Source: Cyprinodon diabolis
Lineage: Eukaryota; Chordata; Actinopteri; Cyprinodontiformes; Cyprinodontidae
Assembly (NCBI GenBank): GCA_030533445.1
Contig: JARPUW010000284.1
Location: 110,462-174,461, forward strand
DNA: 64,000 nt
Direction of reading: 5' to 3'
Made by a program: the position numbers and the translations under genes. Below, piece after piece: positions 45,221-59,690 of the stretch. Within the stretch, counting starts at the first letter, position 1. Each line of letters begins with the position of its first letter. The notes beneath the pieces were generated by a model, which was given only the letters and a program-made list of their open reading frames with translations, made no database searches and had not been told where the DNA came from.

Positions 45221-48200
45221 ATGTTTGATCTTAAAAAAATGGCCGCCTCACACTAAGATTTCAGCAGCTGCACTCTAGCAGGCTGCTGCAGAAGCTAACT
45301 GTCAGCTAGCTTCCAGGTGCTTACCCTCCGAACAAACGACTGCTGAGCAAAAACCGTAAAAGGTATCTGAAAAATTCTTTCAGTGAAAGCAACATCTATC
45401 CTTTGTCTCAGACTGGGGTAACCTTCATGTCTGTAGGTCTTTCACAACCCAAAACGAAGCACAAACAAAATGGTTGGCCCACCTGCTCCTCCCTTTGTTT
45501 GAACTGCAGGACCTCACTCTCACTCACCTTTTAGCTGCTAAAGCACCCCTCCGAACAAACGACTGCTGAGTAAAAACCGTAAAAGGTATCTGAAAAATTA
45601 TTTTTATCTAAGCGACAGCTATATCTTGTCTTCAATTGGAGTAACTTTCATGGCTGTAGGTCATCTACAACCTGAATGGGAAGAGAAAGAAAAAGAAAAA
45701 ACGTTTTGTCACACCTGATCTTCTAATTGAGCTAGCTGCAGCAGGACACTCTCCCCCAGCTTTCAGCTGCTTAAAATGTCCTCCGAACAAACGACTGCTG
45801 AGCAAAAACCGTATGAGTTATTCAAAAAATTTTTTCACCGTGAGCGTCAGTCATCCTTCGACTCCAACTATGCCAACTTTGGTGTATGTGTGTCATTCAG
45901 AAAAATATTTATGACGAGTTTAAAACACATAGTCTGATTCGTTTTTCTCCCCTCTTCTGCTCCAAAACCAATGAAAAACGGCTCTGATTTTCATCGACTT
46001 TAGGTCGGTCTGGAGGGTTTTTAAGGAAAAGTATTAATCCTACCGTAATTCCGAAGATATTGTGTGGGTCCAGAGATTTCAGTCTACAAACTGACCAAAA
46101 ATGGTGACTCTAGCTATAAATATGTGGCCGTGAGGGCGAGTTTAAAATGTTTTTTTGTGTTTAAAAAACGCCTGCCTCACACTCTAGCTTTTCAGTTGCT
46201 CCACTCTAGCAGGCTGGATTTTGCTAAAACTTTGTGGCGCTTGAGGTCTGATTATACAAAAACCGTAGCAGTTATCAACATACTGTCTTCAGTTTTAAAT
46301 AGACGAAGGATTTATCTACAAACTGAGCTTCAAACTGTTTTTCTAGGTGAATGTATGCCGACACAGTGAAGTGCTGTTTTTTATGCTTTTTTTTTCCTCT
46401 CCCCATTCATTTCCTATGGGATTTTTTTGCGACGTTTTCGCTAATAATTCGCAAACCTTCGGACTAATGAGAAAGTTTTATACAAGCACACATCACCCCA
46501 TTGGTCCCGACGCGTGTGCCAACTTTGGGCCCGATCCGCCAAACCGTGCGGGACTAGTTACGCGCCGAAGTTTTGGGTATACGGGAGAATTATAATAACT
46601 AGAAAATTTCTAAAGAAATTTTGAGGGGGGCCACCTACTGCCCGTCTGGGGAACCGGACCAATACGGCCCTGGCCAGTGACGTCGGGGCTCCCCACACCA
46701 ACTGCTTACGCCTTAGAGGGCTGCTGAGGGAAGGAAAGAGGGCTAGGTCATGGGCAAAGAGAGCTGTGTGCCACTTGTGCTGAAATCTGGGAAATAGACG
46801 TGCACAGCGTATGATGCACAAGGGTAATATGGGTTGTCCATATTGAACCGCAGTGGGTAAAGCCCAGTTGGCGGGCTTCGCCCGCCTGCTAGGAGCCATC
46901 TCAGTGAAGAAAAAAATCACCAATGGCGGGCTATGCCCGCCTTCTAAGAGCCATTGCAGTGATGAAATCACCAATGGCGGGCTCCGCCCGCCTGCTAAGA
47001 GCCATTGCAGTGATGTAATCACCTTTGGCGGGCTCCGCCCGCCTGTTACCATTGGCGGGCTCCGCCCGCCTTCTAAGAGCCATTGCAGTGATGAAATCAC
47101 CAATGGCAATGAGCAATATGCCAGAATGTATGAGTGTGTATAAGGAAGAGGCTTTTATTCTGTAGAGTCCTTGTAGTCTTATTTTGAAAGTCTATCATGA
47201 ATGTGCATCAAAAGATGGGTCACGCCCAGCAGTGATATAGAATCCATTTCCAAATGTTAAATCACTGGTTTTCCATGTTATTAGGTGAATAGTTGCTGTA
47301 TTACAGAGTAAATGGGAGACTTTTATTGTGAAATTTGCTCTGGGGTGTGTTTTGAAAAGGTCACTAGAGTCTAATAAAAACAACCTGGAAGAGTTTGGGT
47401 CATAATGTTGAGCCATTTGCATCAATTAATGCATTAGTATAATCTAGAGGCTTTTATTTTGTAGGGTCGCTGGAGTCTTATTTTGAAAGTCCAACAGAGT
47501 TGTGTTTATAGAAAATGTTCAGACCCGTCAATGATAGTTGATTACTTTCCAATCGTTAAATCACTCTTTTTCCATGTTATTAGGGCAGTAGATGAAGCGG
47601 AAATGGGAGGCTTTTATTTTGAAATTTGCTATAGGGTGTGTTTTAAACAGTCTCCTAGAGTCTATTCTCTAAAACGGGGTTGAGTTTGGGTCATAATGTT
47701 GAGCCATATAGGGCAATAAATATATGTAAAAAATATAGAGGCTTTTATTTTGTAGGGTCCCTGGAGTCTTATTTTGAAAGTCTATCAGTGCTGAGTGGCA
47801 AGGGAAGTGTCATGGACAGCAGTCATATAGTATCCATTTCCCAATGTTAAATCAGTCCTTTCACCCTCCATTAGATTAATATGTGCTGTTTAAAACAGCA
47901 GAGGTAAAATCTGTTTGAAGCTTGGTAACCTTGACAACGCTTAACGAGCCTCTCACTAACACAGACAACAGCTGCACTCACTATTGGTTTCTTCTTCCCA
48001 GGCTTTTTTGTATGGGAAGAACGGCACCGAACAAACGACTACTGATCAAAAACCGTATGAGTTATTCAAAAAACATTTTCACCATGAGCATCAGCAATCC
48101 TTCGACTCCAACTATACCAACTTTGGTGTATGTGTGTCATTCAGAAAAATATTTATGACGAGTTGAAAACACATAGTCTGATTCGTTTCTCTCCCATCTT

Positions 48201-48389
48201 CAGCTCAAAAAGAATAGAGAAAGGCTGAAACTCTCATCGACTTTAGGTTGGTCTGGAGGGTTTTTAAGGAAAAGTATTAATCCTACCGTAATTCCGAAGA
48301 CATTGTGTGAGTCCAGAGGTTTCAGTCTACAAACTGACCAAAAATGGTGACTGTAGCTCCAAATATGTGGCCGTGAGGGCGAGAATAAG
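45221..48389. repeat. Macrosatellite unit 15 (3169 bp)
   Basis: Shares the divergent CGTTTTGTCACACCTGATC patch near 45,703 with unit 3. No 66-bp module, five GC hairpins; the second hairpin loop is TAT. Confidence 0.95.
46870..47107. repeat. GC-hairpin array, unit 15 (5 hairpins)
   Basis: 238 bp; the second hairpin loop is TAT. Confidence 0.93.
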
Positions 48390-49776
48390 ATGTTTGATCT
48401 GAAAAAAATGGCCGCCTCACACTAAGATTTCAGCAGCTGCACTCTAGCAGGCTGCTGCAGAAGCTAACTGTCAGCTAGCTTCCAGGTGCTTACCCTCCGA
48501 ACAAACGACTGCTGAGCAAAAACCGTAAAAGATATCTGAAAAATTCTTTCAGTGAAAGCAACATCTATCCTTTGTCTCAGACTGGGGTAACCTTCATGTC
48601 TGTAGGTCTTTCACAACCCAAAACGAAGCACAAACAAAATGGTTGGCCCACCTGCTCCTCCCTTTCTTTTAACTGCAGGACCTCACTCTCACTCACCTTT
48701 TAGCTGCTAAAGCACCCCTCCGAACAAACGACTGCTGAGTAAAAACCGTAAAAGGTATCTGAAAAATTCTTTTTATCTAAGCGACAGCTATATCTTGTCT
48801 TCGATTGGAGTAACTTTCATGGCTGTAGGTCATCTACAAACTGAATGGGAAGAGAAAGAAAAAGAAAAAACGTTTCATCACACCTAAGCTTCTAATTGAG
48901 CTAGCTGCAGCAGGTCACTGTCACTCAGCTTTCAGGTGCTTAAAATGTCCTCCGAACAAACGACTGCTGAGCAAAAACCGTATGAGTTATTCAAAAAATT
49001 TTTTCACCGTGAGCGTCAGTCATCCTTCGACTCCAACTATGCCAACTTTGGTGTATGTGTGTCATTCAGAAAAATATTTATGACGAGTTTAAAACACATA
49101 GTCTGATTCGTTTTTCTCCCCTCTTCTGCTCCAAAACCAATGAAAAACGGCTCTGATTTTCATCGACTTTAGGTCGGTCTGGAGGGTTTTTAAGGAAAAG
49201 TATTAATCCTACCGTAATTCCGAAGATATTGTGTGGGTCCAGAGATTTCAGTCTACAAACTGACCAAAAATGGTGACTCTAGCTATAAATATGTGGCCGT
49301 GAGGGCGAGTTTAAAATGTTTTTTTGTGTTTAAAAAACGCCTGCCTCACACTCTAGCTTTTCAGTTGCTCCACTCTAGCAGGCTGGATTTTGCTAAAACT
49401 TTGTGGCGCTTGAGGTCTGATTATACAAAAACCGTAGCAGTTATCAACATACCGTCTTCAGTTTTAAATAGACGAAGGATTTATCTACAAACTGAGCTTC
49501 AAACTGTTTTTCTACGTGAATGTATGCCGACACAGTGAAGTGCTGTTTTTTATGCTTTTTTTTTCCTCTCCCCATTCATTTCCTATGGGATTTTTTTGCG
49601 ACGTTTTCGCTAATAATTCGCAAACCTTCGGACTAATGAGAAAGTTTTATACAAGCACACATCACCCCATTGGTCCCGACGCGTGTGCCAACTTTGGGCC
49701 CGATCCGCCAAACCGTGCGGGACTAGTTACGCGCCGAAGTTTTGGGTATACGGGAGAATTATAATAATAATAATAA

Positions 49777-49839
49777 TACGCGGAATAAATATGTGCAATA
49801 GTAGTAGGTGGGCCATGCCTTCGGCATGTGGCCCCCCAA
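49777..49839 (+). repeat. One 66-bp hairpin module in unit 16
   Basis: A single copy between a (TAA)n tract and the AAAATTTCT palindrome. Confidence 0.95.
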
Positions 49840-50110
49840 CTAGAAAATTTCTAAAGAAATTTTGAGGGGGGCCACCTACTGCCCGTCTGGGGAACAGGGC
49901 CAATACGGCCCTGGCAAGTGATGTCGGGGCTCCCCAGACCAACTGCTTACGCCTTTGAGGGCTGCTGAGGGAAGGAAAGAGGGCTAGGTCATGGGCAAAG
50001 AGAGCTGTGTGCCACTTGTGCTGAAATCTGGGAAATAGACGTGCACAGCGTATGATGCAAAAGGGTAATATGGGTTGTCCATATTGAACCGCAGTGGGTA
50101 AAGCTCAGTT

Positions 50111-50219
50111 GGTGGGCTCCGCCCGCCTGCTAGGAGCCCTTGCAGCGATGAAAAAAATCACCAATGGCGGGCTCTGCCCGCCTGCTAAGAGCCATTGCAG
50201 TGATGAAATCACCAATGGC
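50111..50219. repeat. GC-hairpin array, unit 16 (2 hairpins)
   Basis: 109 bp, exactly two 51-bp modules shorter than the matching array of unit 8. Confidence 0.93.
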
Positions 50220-51498
50220 AATGAGCAATATGCCAGAATGTATGAGTGTGTATAAGGAAGAGGCTTTTATTCTGTAGAGTCCCTGGAGTCTTATTTTGAA
50301 AGTCTATCATGGAAGTGCATCTAAAGATGGGTCATGCCCAGCAGTTATATAGAATCAATTTCCAAATGTTAAATCACTGGTTTTCCATGTTATTAGGTGA
50401 ATAGTTGCTGTATTACAGAGTAAATGGGAGACTTTTATTGTGAAATTTGCTCTGGGTGTGTTTTGAAAAGGTCACTAGAGTCTAATAAAAACAACCTGGA
50501 AGAGTTTGGGTCATAATGTTGAGCCATTTGCATCAATTAATGCATTAGTATAATCTAGAGGCTTTTATTTTGTAGGGTCGCTGGAGTCTTATTTTGAAAG
50601 TCCAACAGAGTTGTGTTTATAGAAAATGTTCAGACCCGTCAATGATAGTTGATTACTTTCCAATCGTTAAATCACTGTTTTTCCATGTTATTAGGGCAGT
50701 AGATGAAGCGGAAATGGGAGGCTTTTATTTTGAAATTTGCTATAGGGTGTGTTTTAAACAGTCTCCTAGAGTCTATTCTCTAAAACGGGGTTGAGTTTGG
50801 GTCATAATATTGAGCCATATAGGGCAATAAATATATGTAAAAAATATAGAGGCTTTTATTTTGTAGGGTCCCTGGAGTCTTATTTTGAAAGTCTATCAGT
50901 GCTGAGTGGCAAGGGAAGTGTCCTGGACAGCAGTCATATAGTATCCATTTCCCAATGTTAAATCAGTCCTTTCACCCTCCATTAGATTAATATGTGCTGT
51001 TTAAAACAGCAGAGGTAAAATCTGTTTGAAGCTTGGTAACCTTGACAACGCTTAACGAGCCTCTCACTGACACAGACAACAGCTGCACTCACTATTGGTT
51101 TCTTCTTCCCAGGCTTTTTTGTATGGGAAGAACGGCACCGAACAAACGACTACTGATCAAAAACCGTATGAGTTATTCAAAAAACATTTTCACCATGAGC
51201 ATCAGCAATCCTTCGACTCCAAGTATACCAACTTTGGTGTATGTGTGTCATTCAGAACAATATTTATGACGACTTGAAAACACATAGTCTGATTCGTTTC
51301 TCTTCCATCTTCAGCTCAAAAAGAATGGAGAAAGGCTGAAACTCATCGACTTTAGGTTGGTCTGGAGGGTTTTTAAGGAAAAGTATTAATCCTACCGTAA
51401 TTCCGAAGACATTGTGTGAGTCCAGAGGTTTCAGTCTACAAACTGACCAAAAATGGTGACTGTAGCTCCAAATATGTGGCCGTGAGGGCGAGAATAAG

Positions 51499-54400
51499 AT
51501 GTTTGATCTTAAAAAAATGGCCGCCTCACACTAAGATTTCAGCAGCTGCACTCTAGCAGGCTGCTGCAGAAGCTAACTGTCAGCTAGCTTCCAGGTGCTT
51601 ACCCTCCGAACAAACGACTGCTGAGCAAAAACCGTAAAAGATATCTGAAAAATTCTTTCAGTGAAAGCAACATCTATCCTTTGTCTCAGACTGGGGTAAC
51701 CTTCATGTCTGTAGGTCTTTCACAACCCAAAACGAAGCACAAACAAAATGGTTGGCCCACCTGCTCCTCCCTTTGTTTGAACTGCAGGACCTCACTCTCA
51801 CTCACCTTTTAGCTGCTAAAGCACCCCTCCGAACAAACGACTGCTGAGTAAAAACCGTAAAAGGTGTCTGAAAAATTCTTTTTATCTAAGCGACAGCTAT
51901 ATCTTGTCTTCAATTGGAGTAACTTTCATGGCTGTAGGTCATCTACAAACTGAATGGGAAGAGAAAGAAAAAGAAAAAACGTTTCATCACACCTAAGCTT
52001 CTAATTGAGCTAGCTGCAGCAGGTCACTGTCACTCAGCTTTCAGGTGCTTAAAATGTCCTCCGAACAAACGACTGCTGAGCAAAAACCGTATGAGTTATT
52101 CAAAAATTTTTTTCACCGTGAGCGTCAGTCATCCTTCGACTCCAACTATGCCAACTTTGGTGTATGTGTGTCATTCAGAAAAATATTTATGACGAGTTTA
52201 AAACACATAGTCGGATTCGTTTTTCTCCCCTCTTCTGCTCCAAAACCAATGAAAAACGGCTCTGATTTTCATCGACTTTAGGTCGGTCTGGAGGGTTTTT
52301 AAGGAAAAGTATTAATCCTACCGTAATTCCGAAGATATTGTGTGGGTCCAGAGATTTCAGTCTACAAACTGACCAAAAATGGTGACTCTAGCTATAAATA
52401 TGTGGCCGTGAGGGCGAGTTTAAAATGTTTTTTTGTGTTTAAAAAACGCCTGCCTCACACTCTAGCTTTTCAGTTGCTCCACTCTAGCAGGCTGGATTTT
52501 GCTAAAACTTTGTGGCGCTTGAGGTCTGATTATACAAAAACCGTAGCAGTTATCAACATACCGTCTTCAGTTTTAAATAGACGAAGGATTTATCTACAAA
52601 CTGAGCTTCAAACTGTTTTTCTAGGTGAATGTATGGCGACACAGTGAAGTGCTGTTTTTTATGCTTTTTTTTTCCTCTCCCCATTCATTTCCTATGGGAT
52701 TTTTTTGCGACGTTTTCGCTAATAATTCGCAAACCTTCGGACTAATGAGAAAGTTTTATACAAGCACACATCACCCCATTGGTCCCGACGCGTGTGCCAA
52801 CTTTGGGCCCGATCCGCCAAACCGTGCGGGACTAGTTACGTGCCGAAGTTTTGGGTATACGGGAGAATTATAATAACTAGAAAATTTCTAAAGAAATTTT
52901 GAGGGGGGCCACCTACTGCCCGTCTGGGGAACCGGGCCAATACGGCCCTGGCAAGTGACGTCGGGGCTCCCCAGACCAACTGCTTACGCCTTTGAGGGCT
53001 GCTGAGGGAAGGAAAGAGGGCAAGTTCATGGGCAAAGAGAGCTGTGTGCCACTTGTGCTGAAATCTGGGAAATAGACGTGCACAGAGTATGATGCACAAG
53101 GGTAATATGGGTTGTCCATATTGAAACACAGTGGGTAAAGCCCAGTTGGCGGGCTTCGCCCGCCTGCTAGGAGCCATCTCAGTGAAGAAAAAAATCACCA
53201 ATGGCGGGCTCTGCCCGCCTTCTAAGAGCCATTGCAGTGATGAAATCACCAATGGCGGGCTCCGCCCGCCTGCTAAGAGCCATTGCAGTGATGTAATCAC
53301 CTTTGGCGGGCTCCGCCCGCCTGTTACCATTGGCGGGCTCCGCCCGCCTTCTAAGAGCCATTGCAGTGATGAAATCACCAATGGCAATGAGCAATATGCC
53401 AGAATGTATGAGTGTGTATAAGGAAGAGGCTTTTATTCTGTAGAGTCCTTGTAGTCTTATTTTGAAAGTCTATCATGAATGTGCATCAAAAGATGGGTCA
53501 CGCCCAGCAGTGATATAGAATCCATTTCCAAATGTTAAATCACTGGTTTTCCATGTTATTAGGTGAATAGTTGCTGTATTACAGAGTAAATGGGAGACTT
53601 TTATTGTGAAATTTGCTCTGGGGTGTGTTTTGAAAAGGTCACTAGAGTCTAATAAAAACAACCTGGAAGAGTTTGGGTCATAATGTTGAGCCATTTGCAT
53701 CAATTAATGCATTACTATAATCTAGAGGCTTTTATTTTGTAGGGTCCCTGGAGTCTTATTTTGAAAGTCCAACAGAGTTGTGTTTATAGAAAATGTTCAG
53801 ACCCGTCAATGATAGTTGATTACTTTCCAATCGTTAAATCACTCTTTTTCCATGTTATTAGGGCAGTAGATGAAGCGGAAATGGGAGGCTTTTATTTTGA
53901 AATTTGCTATAGGGTGTGTTTTAAACAGTCTCCTAGAGTCTATTCTCTAAAACGGGGTTGAGTTTGGGTCATAATGTTGAGCCATATAGAGCAATAAATA
54001 TATGTAAAAAATATAGAGGCTTTTATTTTGTAGGGTCCCTGGAGTCTTATTTTGAAAGTCTATCAGTGCTGAGTGGCAAGGGAAGTGTCATGTACAGCAG
54101 TCATATAGTATCCATTTCCCAATGTTAAATCAGTCCTTTCACCCTCCATTAGATTAATATGTGCTGTTTAAAACAGCAGAGGTAAAATCTGTTTGAAGCT
54201 TGGTAACCTTGACAACGCTTAACGAGCCTCTCACTGACACAGACAACAGCTGCACTCACTATTGGTTTCTTCTTCCCAGGCTTTTTTGTATGGGAAGAAC
54301 GGCACCGAACAAACGACTACTGATCAAAAACCGTATGAGTTATTCAAAAAACATTTTCACCATGAGCATCAGCAATCCTTCGACTCCAACTATACCAACT

Positions 54401-54667
54401 TTGGTGTATGTGTGTCATTCAGAAAAATATTTATGACGAGTTGAAAACACATAGTCTGATTCGTTTTTCTCCCATCTTCAGCTCAAAAAGAATGGAGAAA
54501 GGCTGAAACTCTCATCCACTTTAGGTTGGTCTGGAGGGTTTTTAAGGCAAAGTATTAATCCTACCGTAATTCCGAAGACATTGTGTGAGTCCAGAGGTTT
54601 CAGTCTACAAACTGACCAAAAATGGTGACTGTAGCTCCAAATATGTGGCCGTGAGGGCGAGAATAAG
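51499..54667. repeat. Macrosatellite unit 17 (3169 bp)
   Basis: The AAAAGGTGTCTG/GTCGGA type in the 5' half, like unit 9. The 3' half carries the private set of units 17-19 (CACAGAGTATG, ATATAGAGCAATAAA, TCATGTACAGC, TTAAGGCAAAG). No 66-bp module, five GC hairpins. Confidence 0.95.
53148..53385. repeat. GC-hairpin array, unit 17 (5 hairpins)
   Basis: Standard 238-bp array. Confidence 0.93.
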
Positions 54668-56050
54668 ATGTTTGATCTTAAAAAATGGCCGCCTCACACT
54701 AAGATTTCAGCAGCTGCACTCTAGCAGGCTGCTGCAGAAGCTAACTGTCAGCTAGCTTCCAGGTGCTTACCCTCCGAACAAACGACTGCTGAGCAAAAAC
54801 CGTAAAAGATATCTGAAAAATTCTTTCAGTGAAAGCAACATCTATCCTTTGTCTCAGACTGGGGTAACCTTCATGTCTGTAGGTCTTTCACAACCCAAAA
54901 CGAAGCACAAACAAAATGGTTGGCCCACCTGCTCCTCCCTTTGTTTGAACTGCAGGACCTCACTCTCACTCACCTTTTAGCTGCTAAAGCACCCCTCCGA
55001 ACAAACGACTGCTGAGTAAAAACCGTAAAAGGTATCTGAAAAATTCTTTTTATCTAAGCGACAGCTATATCTTGTCTTCAATTGGAGTAACTTTCATGGC
55101 TGTAGGTCATCTACAAACTGAATGGGAAGAGAAAGAAAAAGAAAAAACGTTTCATCACACCTAAGCTTCTAATTGAGCTAGCTGCAGCAGGTCACTGTCA
55201 CTCAGCTTTCAGGTGCTTAAAATGTCCTCCGAACAAACGACTGCTGAGCAAAAACCGTATGAGTTATTCAAAAAATTTTTTCACCGTGAGCGTCAGTCAT
55301 CCTTCGACTCCAACTATGCCAACTTTGGTGTATGTGTGTCATTCAGAAAAATATTTATGACGAGTTTAAAACACATAGTCGGATTCGTTTTTCTCCCCTC
55401 TTCTGCTCCAAAACCAATGAAAAACGGCTCTGATTTTCATCGACTTTAGGTCGGTCTGGAGGGTTTTTAAGGAAAAGTATTAATCCTACCGTAATTCCGA
55501 AGATATTGTGTGGGTCCAGAGATTTCAGTCTACAAACTGACCAAAAATGGTGACTCTAGCTATAAATATGTGGCCGTGAGGGCGAGTTTAAAATGTTTTT
55601 TTGTGTTTAAAAAACGCCTGCCTCACACTCTAGCTTTTCAGTTGCTCCACTCTAGCAGGCTGGATTTTGCTAAAACTTTGTGGCGCTTGAGGTCTGATTA
55701 TACAAAAAACGTAGCAGTTATCAACATACCGTCTTCAGTTTTAAATAGACGAAGGATTTATCTACAAACTGAGCTTCAAACTGTTTTTCTAGGTGAATGT
55801 ATGCCGACACAGTGAAGTGCTGTTTTTTATGCTTTTTTTTTCCTCTCCCCATTCATTTCCTATGGGATTTTTTTGCGACGTTTTCGCTAATAATTCGCAA
55901 ACCTTCGGACTAATGAGAAAGTTTTATACAAGCACACATCACCCCATTGGTCCCGACGCGTGTGCCAACTTTGGGCCCGATCCGCCAAACCGTGCGGGAC
56001 TAGTTACGCGCCGAAGTTTTGGGTATACGGGAGAATTATAATAATAATAA

Positions 56051-56182
56051 TACGCGGAATAAATATGTGCAATAGTAGTAGGTGGGCCATGCCTTCGGCA
56101 TGTGGCCCCCCAATAATAATACGCGGAATAAATATGTGCAATAGTAGTAGGTGGGCCATGCCTTCGGCATGTGGCCCCCCAA
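56051..56182 (+). repeat. Two 66/69-bp hairpin modules in unit 18
   Basis: Two copies separated by an extra TAA triplet, so the first period is 69 bp. Confidence 0.95.
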
Positions 56183-56453
56183 CTAGAAAATTTCTAAAGA
56201 AATTTTGAGGGGGGCCACCTACTGCCCGTCTGGGGAACCGGGCCAATACGGCCCTGGCAAGTGACGTCGGGGCTCCCCAGACCAACTGCTTACGCCTTTG
56301 AGGGCTGCTGAGGGAAGGAAAGAGGGCAAGTTCATGGGCAAAGAGAGCTGTGTGCCACTTGTGCTGAAATCTGGGAAATAGACGTGCACAGAGTATGATG
56401 CACAAGGGTAATATGGGTTGTCCATATTGAAACACAGTGGGTAAAGCCCAGTT

Positions 56454-56691
56454 GGCGGGCTTCGCCCGCCTGCTAGGAGCCATCTCAGTGAAGAAAAAAA
56501 TCACCAATGGCGGGCTCTGCCCGCCTTCTAAGAGCCATTGCAGTGATGAAATCACCAATGGCGGGCTCCGCCCGCCTGCTAAGAGCCATTGCAGTGATGT
56601 AATCACCTTTGGCGGGCTCCGCCCGCCTGTTACCATTGGCGGGCTCCGCCCGCCTTCTAAGAGCCATTGCAGTGATGAAATCACCAATGGC
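56454..56691. repeat. GC-hairpin array, unit 18 (5 hairpins)
   Basis: Standard 238-bp array. Confidence 0.93.
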
Positions 56692-59356
56692 AATGAGCAA
56701 TATGCCAGAATGTATGAGTGTGTATAAGGAAGAGGCTTTTATTCTGTAGAGTCCTTGTAGTCTTATTTTGAAAGTCTATCATGAATGTGCATCAAAAGAT
56801 GGGTCACGCCCAGCAGTGATATAGAATCCATTTCCAAATGTTAAATCACTGGTTTTCCATGTTATTAGGTGAATAGTTGCTGTATTACAGAGTAAATGGG
56901 AGACTTTTATTGTGAAATTTGCTCTGGGGTGTGTTTTGAAAAGGTCACTAGAGTCTAATAAAAACAACCTGGAAGAGTTTGGGTCATAATGTTGAGCCAT
57001 TTGCATCAATTAATGCATTACTATAATCTAGAGGCTTTTATTTTGTAGGGTCCCTGGAGTCTTATTTTGAAAGTCCAACAGAGTTGTGTTTATAGAAAAT
57101 GTTCAGACCCGTCAATGATAGTTGATTACTTTCCAATCGTTAAATCACTCTTTTTCCATGTTATTAGGGCAGTAGATGAAGCGGAAATGGGAGGCTTTTA
57201 TTTTGAAATTTGCTATAGGGTGTGTTTTAAACAGTCTCCTAGAGTCTATTCTCTAAAACGGGGTTGAGTTTGGGTCATAATGTTGAGCCATATAGAGCAA
57301 TAAATATATGTAAAAAATATAGAGGCTTTTATTTTGTAGGGTCCCTGGAGTCTTATTTTGAAAGTCTATCAGTGCTGAGTGGCAAGGGAAGTGTCATGTA
57401 CAGCAGTCATATAGTATCCATTTCCCAATGTTAAATCAGTCCTTTCACCCTCCATTAGATTAATATGTGCTGTTTAAAACAGCAGAGGTAAAATCTGTTT
57501 GAAGCTTGGTAACCTTGACAACGCTTAACGAGCCTCTCACTGACACAGACAACAGCTGCACTCACTATTGGTTTCTTCTTCCCAGGCTTTTTTGTATGGG
57601 AAGAACGGCACCGAACAAACGACTACTGATCAAAAACCGTATGAGTTATTCAAAAAACATTTTCACCATGAGCATCAGCAATCCTTCGACTCCAACTATA
57701 CCAACTTTGGTGTATGTGTGTCATTCAGAAAAATATTTATGACGAGTTGAAAACACATAGTCTGATTCGTTTTTCTCCCATCTTCAGCTCAAAAAGAATG
57801 GAGAAAGGCTGAAACTCTCATCCACTTTAGGTTGGTCTGGAGGGTTTTTAAGGCAAAGTATTAATCCTACCGTAATTCCGAAGACATTGTGTGAGTCCAG
57901 AGGTTTCAGTCTACAAACTGACCAAAAATGGTGACTGTAGCTCCAAATATGTGGCCGTGAGGGCGAGAATAAGATGTTTGATCTTAAAAAATGGCCGCCT
58001 CACACTAAGATTTCAGCAGCTGCACTCTAGCAGGCTGCTGCAGAAGCTAACTGTCAGCTAGCTTCCAGGTGCTTACCCTCCGAACAAACGACTGCTGAGC
58101 AAAAACCGTAAAAGATATCTGAAAAATTCTTTCAGTGAAAGCAACATCTATCCTTTGTCTCAGACTGGGGTAACCTTCATGTCTGTAGGTCTTTCACAAC
58201 CCAAAACGAAGCACAAACAAAATGGTTGGCCCACCTGCTCCTCCCTTTGTTTGAACTGCAGGACCTCACTCTCACTCACCTTTTAGCTGCTAAAGCACCC
58301 CTCCGAACAAACGACTGCTGAGTAAAAACCGTAAAAGGTATCTGAAAAATTCTTTTTATCTAAGCGACAGCTATATCTTGTCTTCAATTGGAGTAACTTT
58401 CATGGCTGTAGGTCATCTACAAACTGAATGGGAAGAGAAAGAAAAAGAAAAAACGTTTCATCACACCTAAGCTTCTAATTGAGCTAGCTGCAGCAGGTCA
58501 CTGTCACTCAGCTTTCAGGTGCTTAAAATGTCCTCCGAACAAACGACTGCTGAGCAAAAACCGTATGAGTTATTCAAAAAATTTTTTCACCGTGAGCGTC
58601 AGTCATCCTTCGACTCCAACTATGCCAACTTTGGTGTATGTGTGTCATTCAGAAAAATATTTATGACGAGTTTAAAACACATAGTCGGATTCGTTTTTCT
58701 CCCCTCTTCTGCTCCAAAACCAATGAAAAACGGCTCTGATTTTCATCGACTTTAGGTCGGTCTGGAGGGTTTTTAAGGAAAAGTATTAATCCTACCGTAA
58801 TTCCGAAGATATTGTGTGGGTCCAGAGATTTCAGTCTACAAACTGACCAAAAATGGTGACTCTAGCTATAAATATGTGGCCGTGAGGGCGAGTTTAAAAT
58901 GTTTTTTTGTGTTTAAAAAACGCCTGCCTCACACTCTAGCTTTTCAGTTGCTCCACTCTAGCAGGCTGGATTTTGCTAAAACTTTGTGGCGCTTGAGGTC
59001 TGATTATACAAAAACCGTAGCAGTTATCAACATACCGTCTTCAGTTTTAAATAGACGAAGGATTTATCTACAAACTGAGCTTCAAACTGTTTTTCTAGGT
59101 GAATGTATGCCGACACAGTGAAGTGCTGTTTTTTATGCTTTTTTTTTCCTCTCCCCATTCATTTCCTATGGGATTTTTTTGCGACGTTTTCGCTAATAAT
59201 TCGCAAACCTTCGGACTAATGAGAAAGTTTTATACAAGCACACATCACCCCATTGGTCCCGACGCGTGTGCCAACTTTGGGCCCGATCCGCCAAACCGTG
59301 CGGGACTAGTTACGCGCCGAAGTTTTGGGTATACGGGAGAATTATAATAATAATAA

Positions 59357-59419
59357 TACGCGGAATAAATATGTGCAATAGTAGTAGGTGGGCCATGCCT
59401 TCGGCATGTGGCCCCCCAA
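59357..59419 (+). repeat. One 66-bp hairpin module in unit 19
   Basis: A single copy, where the near-identical unit 18 has two and unit 20 has none. Copy number therefore changes on the time scale of the newest unit duplications. Confidence 0.95.
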
Positions 59420-59690
59420 CTAGAAAATTTCTAAAGAAATTTTGAGGGGGGCCACCTACTGCCCGTCTGGGGAACCGGGCCAATACGGCCCTGGCAAGTG
59501 ACGTCGGGGCTCCCCAGACCAACTGCTTACGCCTTTGAGGGCTGCTGAGGGAAGGAAAGAGGGCAAGTTCATGGGCAAAGAGAGCTGTGTGCCACTTGTG
59601 CTGAAATCTGGGAAATAGACGTGCACAGAGTATGATGCACAAGGGTAATATGGGTTGTCCATATTGAAACACAGTGGGTAAAGCCCAGTT

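Larger units (their letters stand above)
48390..51498. repeat. Macrosatellite unit 16 (3109 bp)
   Basis: The GATCTGAAAAAAATGG type in the 5' half, then a unit-8-like core. One 66-bp module and only two GC hairpins, the smallest hairpin array in the window. Confidence 0.95.
54668..57973. repeat. Macrosatellite unit 18 (3306 bp)
   Basis: Part of the youngest set. Six A's in the leading A-run, GTCGGA, two 66-bp modules, five GC hairpins. It matches unit 19 at a constant offset of 3306 bp until the modules. Confidence 0.95.
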